Part shown: piece after piece, positions 48,401 to 60,400 of the stretch | Position numbering within the stretch: the stretch's first letter is position 1 | How the letters are laid out: the number at the start of each line of letters is the position of its first letter | Origin: Anagrus nilaparvatae | Taxonomy: Eukaryota; Arthropoda; Insecta; Hymenoptera; Mymaridae | Assembly (NCBI GenBank): GCA_022575985.1 | Contig: JAKSXM010000137.1 | Location: forward strand, 19,858,001-19,922,000 | Direction: 5' to 3' | Length of the DNA stretch: 64,000 nucleotides | The notes under the pieces: model-generated | Seen by the model: only the letters and a program-made list of their open reading frames with translations | Told to the model about the DNA's origin: nothing | Databases searched by the model: none | Program-made: the position numbers and the translations under genes

Positions 48401-51400
48401 TTCTAGTGGTATTTTTTAGTTTTTATAAAAAAATTACTCATACACGTATAATTTTATTGTAGTAAGAACAATAGATAATTAGATCTAATTTATTAGTGTA
48501 AAATAATCCTGGATATTTATAAAACCGAACATTAAATATTTATACTAATACAATACCTTCTATACTCTCATGAACGTAATTTAGTCCGTATTTTAATATT
48601 TTATTCGTAAATTGCATGATTCTTATACATGAAAAATATGCACACATTTAATCTGTATTTGTAAGTTTAATTATCATTAATTCTCATTCATATTCTGAGG
48701 TTTGATAATGAAAATTAAATCTGTTCTATACAAATTTTTAAATATAAAAGATCCTAAAAATTTTCAAACGACTTTTTGAAAATTACACTTAAAAATTAAA
48801 CATGCATGTATTCAGTTTTGAAACTTTAGGCAAAAGCCAATATTTTACTATCAATACTCTTAATCAACATGGTCATTTTCAACATTATTTATCTGATCAT
48901 TAATTCATAAAATCACCTCAATAAATATGAAATTTTTGGAAAAAATTTGTTAAAAAACTTACAAATATAATATCTGTAAAACTAATAATTTTTATTTACT
49001 TACAGCTTTTAATAATTAAATGTTTCTTGTTAATCTGTTTTGTTTTCAAGCAGCTAAATTTTATAGACTTTTTAAATTACTTTTTTTTTTCTTCAATTTT
49101 ATGGATAATTTTAAATACAAAAATCGAGAAAAAATAATTATATCTTAGTGGTGGATCCAGCAAAATGAGGGGGGGGGGCGAAGGGGCTGTCGTTGCCCCC
49201 AGAGTGTAATTTTTGTATATTTTATAGAAATTTTGTTATTACTTTTATATGCTTTTAAGACTTTTATTTTGAAACTTTCTCCCCCTCTCCAGAGCTGCTT
49301 TTTGAATCCACCACTGGTTACCACAAAGTTAATATGGGTAGATTTAAATGAAGTGAGGGCGATTTGTAAGGTCGGGTCTTCAAAACTGCCCCAAAGTGTT
49401 TTTTTCTGAAAGTACTACCAAAAATAAGTCACTAGCCCAATTTTTAGCCTTCCAGAGCAAAATCTCGATTTTTGGCAGCCATTTTTGTGTTTTATACTTT
49501 TGTAAAAAAAGTAAGAAAAATGAGTCATAATTTTTTTTATTATTGCTGTAAAAAACTCACATTAGGCATTTGAGAAATCGACTTTTGAAAAAACACAGCC
49601 TATCTTAGCGATTCCTCGCGCATGCGCTACTCAAAAAAAATTTTTGACCTCGGAATCGGATGGCCAGTGAAATTTCCTATCCAGATTTTAAAAATGGAAA
49701 AATTTTTTCAAGCTAATGTAAGTTTTTTGCAGCAATAATAAAAAAAATTATGACTCATTTTTCTTACTTTTTTTACAAAAGTCCAAAACACAAAAATCGA
49801 GATTTTGCTCTAGGAGGCTAAAAATTGGGCTGGTGACTTATTTTTGGTAGTACTTTCAGAAAAAAACATTTTGGGGGCAGTTTTGAAGACCCGACCAAAC
49901 AAATCGTCCTCACTTCATTTAAATCTACCGATAAAAGATTTTCGGATTTTTGAAAATATTGCAGATTTATGTATTTTCAGGATATAAAAGATGGAAGCAG
50001 CGTTAAACGATTTTTTATTTAAAATTATTCAAAAAATTCCTACCTCTATTAAATTACGTACCATAAGTGTTAGATAATTATCTATAAAAATTAATTAATT
50101 ATATAAAAACTATAGATAACTTATATAAGCATGTTTTTTTATTTTTTTTATTTAAATATGCAATAGTATATTGTATAACAAGGGCGTAAAATTTTGACAC
50201 TATAACGTGATGATAGTAAAAGTACCTTATGAAGTGTCTAAAGTAATATGCCGATGTTTATTGTTTGCCTGGGCGCAAAAAAGGTTTAAAAATTGTTAAA
50301 AAATTTTTACTCCCAAATTTTGCGTCTAAATGTGCAAAAAATTTGTATTAATTTTAGTATCAGAAGCTCTATTGATTGTTATTTGTTTATCAGATTACAA
50401 GCACAAAAATTATAATATAATATGAAAGAAAATGTTGAATTCAAAAATTTATTTGAAAATTTTTTAATATTTATATTAAAAATTATTTTTAATAGGTACC
50501 ACAAATAAGTCCGTGTCATATACAGCGTCAACCAAGTGTTGGTAATGTTTTTGATCGTTCATCAAGTTTAAGTTCAGCAGTTGATTCAACAGCTTTACCA
50601 CGTCAAATTAGTGAAGGTAGTCATACCTTACCAAAACAAACATCAATAAGTGGTCAAAAAACAAGTCCATCATTTGCCAGACAAAATAGTAGTGGCAGTA
50701 CTGGTACTATAAGTGGTTCAAACGTTACAAGACAAGGTTCTCAAGGTTCTATTTTTGAGCAAATTGCTAATCAAGCTAAGGATCTTGTTAGAGAAACTGC
50801 CAGGCAAAGTAGTCAAGATGGTTTACTTGCTCATATGGATAAGGTTTGTAATTTTTTTTTCAATTTTTTGCAATAATTTTATTTATTGTATTTTTATACA
50901 GTTGAAACATCAAGCAAAGGAAAAAATTAATGAAGCTGGAGAAGAAAGTTTATTTGCTCCTTTAGAACAGGTGATTATCAGTTTTATACCAACTCATAAA
51001 TAATTATCAATGGTTTATTTTACTATAATTCAAAATTGAATATTTTTAGTTAACTCAACAAACTAAAAAAACTGTCGGCGAAGCAACAAAATCGGTACAA
51101 GAAGTTTCAAAGACTGCATTAGAAGCAAGTAAAACAGCCGCAGAAGTTAGTAAAAATACATTTGAAGATCTATCTTATGTTGGTAAAAGTACGCTCGGAG
51201 ATCTTACGAAAAGTGCAAAAGAAGCTGCAACTAAAAAGGGACTGCTCAAGGTACTTGTACTCTTAATATAATAAAAAATATAATTTCTATAAATTTTGAT
51301 ATTTTTTTTGCATAGAATCTCGGCGATTCTCAAGGATCACCCCCACCGTCACCTCCAAGTACTGCGATCCAACGAAAAGACTCTGGTTCATCTGATGGTC

Positions 51401-54400
51401 GATCTGGTAGAAGAGAACTTGGACGTGATTTCTTTAGTAATATTGGTAGTGATTTGAATGGCATTGCCGCACAAACTTCTAGCATGTTTAGTGATTTCTT
51501 TGGTAAGTCTTGCGTAATTAAATAATAACTCTAAACAAGAATCTCTAAATATTTTCATTATATTTGTTTTTAGGGAGTAAAAGTAGTTCAAGAAATAGTT
51601 CAAATAATGTTTCTCCAAAACCAAAGGATAAATCACAATTTTTCAGTCCATTTCCAAACGGTAAATTGATAAAATTAATTTTATTTCGGCTGCGCGTTGA
51701 ACTATAAAAAAAAATTATAATGATCGTTTTTTTTTATTTAGATAAATCAAGGCTTGTTGAACGCTCTTCTTTGATTAAGCATTCATCTGCGAAAAATCAA
51801 GAAGAATTACGAAGGCAACAAAACGCTGAAAGAACAAATACAAATACTGATAATCAGTCATTTTTAACAGAGGTAATTAGAAAAATATTAACAATTTTAC
51901 TTTAATTAATTTTTTACCTGTATGGACGTAGAATACGTGCGTAAAAGTTGCCACGGAATTTTCTGCACTCGATGTGCACCTAGATAGGCAAAAATTTACA
52001 AATTACAGTGATCACATGCTTGTGATGCCCGATTTCACCAGGAACTCGTATTAGCGATTACACTAATGTTAAAACTAATGTTAAAACTTTTGCATCCTTG
52101 ATACTTTTAAATAAAATTCCCATTCCGTGAAAAAGTTTATTTTTTATCATGTACTAATTATTTGATTATCAATTGTAGGTTGTAAACCATGTAATGGCAG
52201 GTGAAGGAGTTGGTTGGCTAAAATTGAACCGGCTAAAAAAACTTATGGAAGATGAGAGTTATAGAGATTTTGTGCTCACAAAACTAAACAAAGGTTTAAA
52301 TAGAAAAATTAGCCCAGATGATCGAATAGATGATGTGGTGAGTTTCTTATTCAAACAATGACATATTTTTTAAGGCTTTAAATTAAATTTTTTAAATTAT
52401 CTTCAGAACGTTTCAAAACCAGTATATAAAGGAATGATAAAGTGCCTTCAGGCAGTGTCCCATGGACTTGCAGTTACTTACGAAAATTTTGGTTTAGGTG
52501 GTATGGCTTCAGTATTCCAGCTAATGGAAATTGCTCACACACATTATTGGAGTAAAGATCTTTCAGAAGCTGGATTTGATAGCTCCCTACTTTCACAAGT
52601 AAATTATTGAGCGTCTGTATAAACTATTTTGAAAAACAAATTGAAGTTGGTATGAATGATTTTTTTAGGGGGAGGTAGAGGGAATCTCGGCCGTATTTGA
52701 AAACGAATTTAGTAAATTACTAGATTTATATTTATGTTGGTACTAAAGGGGGGCGGAATAATTTTTCGTATTTATAAACGATTTTGGGCTTCTGATCAAA
52801 CTTGGGTGTTCTCTTTTTATATTTTTATCATGATTTTCAGTTAAGTTATTTTGTTTTTTAATTATTTTCAGATTATTTTATGTTTAATGTTAAGAAAAAA
52901 AGATTAAGGTATTAAAAAGAATAAATAAAGAATAAATAAACAATTAATCGTTTATTTTATTATTAAATAATTGTAAAATGGAAAATCACATAAAAATAAA
53001 TTCCGAGGCAAAAGTGCCTTCAGGCAGTGTCCCATGGACTTGCAGTTACTTACGAAAATTTTGGTTTAGGTGGTATGGCTTCAGTATTCCAGCTAATGGA
53101 AATTGCTCACACACATTATTGGAGTAAAGATCTTTCAGAAGCTGGATTTGATAGCTCCCTACTTTCACAAGTAAATTATTGAGCGTCTGTATAAACTATT
53201 TTGAAAAACAAATTGAAGTTGGTATGAATGATTTTTTTAGGGGGAGGTAGAGGGAATCTCATTCTTTTTCGAATCGAGCATTGGACGCAACTAGGTGTCG
53301 CGACAAACGCGATTACTTGATTTAGGATTTAGTTGCATTTGTTATTGTGTGTTTATCATGTGTTTATTTTTTGTGTGTAAAAAAAATAGTTAAAAAAACA
53401 AGTTTATTTGAATTTTTTTGGTAATTTAAAATTAGTAAAATATTTTCGGTAATTTTACTAATTTAGAAATTTAGTTAATTTTTTTTGGGTCATTTTTTAC
53501 CTGGGATTTGTGAATTGGAATTGGAATTCCTGATGCATAATTTTGAGATGCAGCTGCTCCAAAGTTGGATTTTTTCAATTTTTTGATTTCAGCTGCCCAA
53601 TTCAACCTGAAATAACTCAAAACTTAAAAAAAATTTTTTTTTTACCTGGCCTTTTCAGATATATATAGTATTAAGATATATATATATCAATATATATATC
53701 AATATATCTCTTAGATAAATAATCTATTAGATCTATTTGAATCTCCTGTGATCTCTAGAGATCAAAAGAGATCTCTGGAGATCAAAAAAGATCTGCAGAG
53801 ATCTAAAGAGATATACCGAAAATTCGTCGGGATTTTTTGTGTCTGTAATAAATTTATTAAAGATTATAAGAATACCCAGCCTGACACTAAGGTTCCTCAC
53901 ACAAATGAGCTTAGAAATTACAAATACTTTAATATGCTACAGATATCTTCCATTACAACCATGCAATCATACATAGAAACGTATGCGTTTCTTTAAAAGT
54001 TAACTTTTAAAAGTTTTTTTTATTGATCAAAAATTTTGGAACAAATTTTCAAAAAATTAATTATCAGATTCGAGATATCGATATCTCGATGGTTTTTGAG
54101 TAAAAACCATGTTTTCAAATATAAGTACTAATTGAAGTATTTGTATGAAGTATTACACCCAAAAAAAAAAAATATTGTAGTTTTTTTAATTTTTTTGTTT
54201 TTTTATAATTTTGAGAAAAAAATTTTGAAAAAATTAGGTATCGGATCCAACTATAAACAAACTTTCTTTAGAGTACTAGTTTTAACTAGTACTCTCGTAG
54301 AAATAAAGGTACTACAAATTAGGTACTACGTCCAAAGAGAAAAAAATTTGGTGTTTTTTGTCCTTTTTTGTGACAAAAATTTTGGGAAGAAAATTTTCAA

Positions 54401-57400
54401 AAAATTAATTATCAAGTTCGAGATATCGAGTAAAAATCATGCTTTCAAATAATAAGTACTTTCATGGAAATAAATGAAAGTTTAATTAATAAACATTTAA
54501 TAATAAACATTTAATAATAAACATTTAATTCCATTAAAGTACTAATTATCTGAAAATATAACTGGTGATAATTCACAACCATTATGGAATTAAGACCTAA
54601 TTTTTTTTTCAAAAATGTTTTCATTAAAAAATTTCAAACTATTTTTTTTTTTTTTTTAATTTGAGGTAATAATAGGTATTACCTAGATATTAGTACTTTA
54701 ATGGAATTAAATGAGGTATTACACTAAAAAAAAAAAAAAATATTGTAGTTTTTTTAATTTTTTTGTTTTTTTAATTTTAAGAAAAAAATTTGAAAAAATT
54801 CGGTATCAGATCCAAAAAATTACTATAAACGAACTTTCTAAAACTAGTACTCTCATAGAAATAAATTAGGTACTATACGTCTAAAAAGAAAAAAAAAATT
54901 GGTGTTTTTTGTATTTTTTTGTGACGCAAATTTTGGGAAAAAAATTTTCAAAAAATTAATTATCAGATTCGAGATATCGAGTAAAAATCGTACTTTCAAA
55001 TATAAGTACTTTCATGGAAATAAATAAGGTATTATTATTTACATCCAAATTAAAAAAAAAAAAAAGTACCTCGAGCTTTTTTGGTAAAAAAATTTTAGAA
55101 AAAAAAATTAGGTCTTAATTCCATAATGGTTGTGAAATTTCACCAATTACATACTTTTTTTAAAAACCGGTTTTTTAGCTTCCTAAAGTCCCAAAACGTG
55201 CTTATATGCCAAAAAATCAAAAATCAAAATTTGACCCATCACATAATGGTTCCTCATTGAGGAAAAAAAAATCATTTAGAAACAAAAAATGTTAATTTGT
55301 TTATTAAATATAATGGTTACGGATTGCATATTATTTTCACATAATAAACATTATAAAATAAAAAAAAACATTATCAAATAAACATTATATAATCTAATTA
55401 AATCATTAAAATATAAATAATTTTGAAAATAATATTACTTTTAAAAATTTTTTAGTTATTATACAATATTTAACAAATTAACTAAAATTTTAATAGTTTG
55501 TTTGATTACATGCCCAGGATACCATTAATTAAATTGTTTAAATTGCTTATTATGTAGAATTAAATTAAATTAAATTAAGCCAAAGCTTTTTTTCTCTGTA
55601 ATTTAAAAATGCTTTGAAATAATCAAGTTCTAGTTTAAAATATTTTTTTTGCCAGCTCATTCCATATTGACAAAAATTTATGTGCAAATAGAGTAAAATA
55701 TTAAATTAACAGATCAAAAACTAGGTAAAATATAAAAACTTATAACCGGTTTGTAAAACCGTTGTGTAAACACAACCTAAATGCATGGAACATGTTTACT
55801 TCCAGCTAAGGACTAGGTATAATACAAATGTTTCTCAACATTACAATACAATTTTCTATTTTTATAATTTGTAATTATCACCTCACTAGCTGTTAAGATT
55901 CTAAACCCAAACTATTTTGATTCCCTAAACCAATTTTCCCAAGTCCCTTAATCGATATTATTCCAAGTCCCTAAATCGATATTATGTTAAGTCCATAAAC
56001 CTGTATTATCCCTAAGTCCTTAAGCCCAGATTTTTCAGTCTCCTAATTATTCTAAGTCTCATTTGACCCCCCCCCCCCCTTAAATAGGACAAATTTGACC
56101 CCCCCCTTAAATAGGACAAATTTTACCCCCCCCCCTTAATTTTTAAACTCTGATACTTCAGAGTTTGAAAACCCCCTCCCTATAAACATGTTCCATGTTA
56201 AAATTATTATATTAGGCCCTTATTCGCAATCTGTATTTATACACAGCATATAAAAATTACGTACATACATTCGTTTTCATAACTATTTTTGTAAAGCAAT
56301 ATATCAAAAAAAACTTAAGGAAATATTTATTTCCTAATATTTATAAAATTTTCGAGACAAAACCTGTTGTCACCAAGAATTGTGATTTTTGTCAGCCATT
56401 TAAAAATTGTCCGTTTTGGTGCAAAAAATGGGAATGAGTTGACTATAACCATTTGGTGCTCCAAATGTAGTGCATTTTTTTCCTCTTGGTTGCCTGCATG
56501 AAAAGAAAAAAGGATTTTTCGGTTTTCTTAAAATTGGTTTTAAATATTAAAAAAAAATTTTTTTTAAACTTAGTTCCAAAAACATAAGAAGAGCAATGTA
56601 ATGTAATTAAAATAACATATTAATATATAAAATTATTATTGAGTAATGAATTCATTTAATTTTTCAAGTAATTGTAAACGTAAATTATAGCAATCTACCA
56701 AAAAAATTATCAGTACAATATAATATTCTACAACTTTTAAATTTTACCGCTAAAAGTCCATGAAATTCTTTTTCTACCTTATCTGTATATCATGGTAATT
56801 CAATTATAAAAATTTTGCAAAAAACTCAGTCAAAAAATTATTAATTCAACAAAAGCTTTTAAATAAAAACAAAAATTATATAAATAGGCATCCATTGATA
56901 AAAATTATTAAACCTATTTATTGAAATACCCAAATATTTGATGGTAAGAATCATTTTTAAATAAATAAAACAATATATTTTAAAGTATTTTCTTATTTTT
57001 TCCTAACCTCAAAAATTTTATTGAAAAAAATTCAAAGGTTTAAAACAACTCGATATATTTTTTTAATTAGATTCAATGCCAATAAAATGGTTTATATTTT
57101 TCAGATCGTAAGAGTCCTTACTATAGCCATTTTTAAAGTTTAATCAAATAAATTCTTTAGCTTCGAAAAATGAATACTGAAGGTAAACGAAAAAAAAAAT
57201 TTCGATTAATTACCTAAAAATTTTAAGAAAGATTAACAAATTTTATCACTATATATAGGTAATAAGTTTGGTGGTTTGAAAAATGAAGGTGATGAGAATT
57301 CAGAAATTAATTATTTGAACGATGACTGTTTGATCAAGATATTTGAATATTTGAGTGTGCATGAAAAATTAAAAATGGAATCAGTTTGCAAAAATTGGAA

Positions 57401-60400
57401 CCGGGTGGTTAAATTATCTTGGGGCCATTTAAATTTTATTGATTTAGGTTTATTGGTACCTTATAAAGGTTACGAAGATTTGGATAAGTATTTTCAAACA
57501 AAAAATACAAATTATTTAATTATGGTATTAAAAAGATGCGGTTCTTACTTGAAAATTCTAAAAGTTTGTACATTAAGTTTACAACGAAAGGTCTTGGTGC
57601 CCCAATTATTAAACGTAATACCTAAATATTGCCATAATATTTATGAACTACATGTAACTGACTTAGGTTCGAAAAAAGATATTGATATTGAAAATCTAAT
57701 ATTTAAAAATCCAAACCTTAAAAGTATTCATTTTATGAATTTGAAAATTAAAGACGAATACTTTTGCAACTTAAATCCTAATAAAATAAAAGAAATTAAT
57801 TTTTACGACAATGTATTCGATTCAAATGTTAAATTGTACGATTTTTTAACTGGCTTAAAAAATCTGAATTCATTCAATGTAACTGACAAGTTTGATAGAA
57901 TTAATAAAATGATTCAAGCATTAATGGTAAGCGAATGCCAACGAATAACAGAATTTATGATTCAGGTGTATGGTCTTTCACAAATTAATGACTTAACATC
58001 ATTGTTAACAAAACAAAAAGAAATCCGTAAACTTGAACTATATAATGTCTTCGTAGATCAAAATTTCATAGCCAAATTACCAACAGAATGCATTGAAGAA
58101 CTAGTACTCGTTTGGAATTTCATATGGTCTAACATCACACCTCAAGTTACTGTTTTAGATCTGGCACTTTTTTTATCAAAGGCTAAAAAGTTACGTAAAC
58201 TCAAATTACACAATTTATTAATTAGTTATAGAGTGGATGCAAATGCAACAAATCTTGAAGAAATAGATTTGCAGTACAATAAGGAACAAACAGCAATAAA
58301 TCAAATGAATATTTCATTATTTTTAAGCCAGCAAAAAAAAATTAGAAAGTTAAGATTACATAATGTTTTGATCAACGATGTATTAAAAAGCCAAGAAGAT
58401 GACGTACTCGAAGAATTAATCTTAACATTTAGCAAGGTTCAAACCGAAGAAAAAATATTAAATATTGCTACATTTTTAAACCGGAAAATAAAACTGCGAA
58501 GACTTTCATTAAGATCTGTCTTGATCAACGAAGATTTGTTGCAAAGTTTCCCAACGGGATGTTTGGAAGAACTAGTTTTGGATTTAGAAGAAATTGAACT
58601 TTGCGATAATAAATTAAATTTTCTTAAACGACTTAAAAATTTGCAAGTTTTCAAGGTTTATATTGATTTATTAAGTGATCAATTTTTAGAAGCTCTTACT
58701 AAATTTATAAATGTTAACATTAAAGATATAGAAATATATTACATTCATTACACTAATTCAGTTAACAAAATTTTAGATTTCAATAGGCTACAAGATCTTG
58801 AATCTTTTAAACTTCTTGATTCAGAATTTCCCGATGATGAAGAGAAACATGCAGATAATAAATCTTATTGTCTAAATAATATACTCAAAAATTTATCTCA
58901 ATGTAAAAACTTAAAATACTTGGAAATTGAGACATGTAAATTTTCAACATTGGGATTGAATAGCATTAGCTGTCTTCCAAATCTGCTTACATTAAATGTT
59001 TCTTTTTCGTATAATTTATCTGAAGTATATACAGATAAAGAATTTTTAGATTTCATTGAAAAGTCCATCAGCCTTAAAAAATTAATAATTAGAAAACCAG
59101 AAAGCTTATCTTTGAATTTCATAAGAAAAGCAAGTGAGATTAAAGTTAAACGCGGTGATAAAAGTATTTTGACGATAATTTTTTTTCCTTATGCAAATCA
59201 CACATGCATTTATCCAAAAGTAGATATACCATTGATAAATTTTATCTACAATCATTAAAATATTTTAGTTATTTAGTGATTAATTAAATTTCTAAACATC
59301 AATTTTTACAAGTTTAATTAAAAAAAAGTGTAATGTATTTTTTTAGCAGGTTATAAAAATAATTTGTTTTAATTTAAGTATGCAAAATTGCAATGCAAAA
59401 TATAATGGCAATGAAAAATTTCTGCAAAGCGTTTAGATTTAAAATGTATGTAATTATAATAACTGAAATAAAAATATGAGCTTCTCAAAAAAAATTGATA
59501 ATTACAGTAATGAAAATAGTTTATTTTATTTATTAATAATGAAAAAAACTTGACACAAAATTCATCAACAAACATTCATCAATCGACCATAAATTTCCTC
59601 AGTGGTGTTTGTTTTAATTTTTGCATAATATTTTAACTTCATACAACCAAGTATTTGCACAATAAATCAACAATTTCTTCGAAAAATCCCAGTTTTTATC
59701 AATTATATACTTAAATTTTTGACGCAAGTAAAATTGAAGAGCATAAATATTACCATAATTGATTGAAATTTTAAGCTGAGCAAACTTGGACGACCATTAA
59801 ATTTGACCATTGTATTCATAGAATTCTTTTCTATATGTAAATAAAATTTCTATAAATTTTTAAGTTTTAGGTAAGTTATTTTTTACTCAATAATTTAAAA
59901 AATAATATAAAAAACAAGTTGTTGCATCGCAACATTTTTTGAAGGCAATTTTTAATTACAAGCCAACTGTTTAGGAAACTGATTTGCTTCTAAATTTCAG
60001 AGTAGGTTGTGGTACTTAAAAAAACGTCCCCGATACCCTCAGTTTACCTAAATGAGCCTCCTGGGCTTATACATTAGACCCCCTAGCAGAATTCTAATGA
60101 TGATTAATAATTTTTTTGCATATCAATTTATTTTTATCTTTGGCTAAAACTTTTTCACAATTAAACAAACAAAAGCTAGAAAATGTATCTTAGTTACTTG
60201 GAAGAAAATGCTGATGGTACTTGAATGACATTAAAATTTAGAATATTTATTTAAAATAAAATTATTTTTTATCACTTATATTTTGCAAAGAAACTAACAC
60301 CGTATAAGGTTTATAAATCAATTTGTCAATCTCAGTTACACGATTGTAAATTTTAAGTTGCTGCTGTTTTTCAAAGAGTTTTAAATATAGGATATTTTAC

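Larger units (their letters stand above)
45076..50495. other. MADD intron 12 (5.4 kb)
   Basis: AT-rich intron that starts with a T-run at 45088-45110. It carries three inverted-repeat elements listed separately (47846-48002, 49146-49316, 49333-49933). No coding sequence is supported. Confidence 0.6.

Noticed and set aside
57276..57278. Start of the nested F-box protein at 57276
   Set aside because: The codon there is TTG, not ATG; a 13-base upstream exon supplies an ATG in frame with good splice sites.
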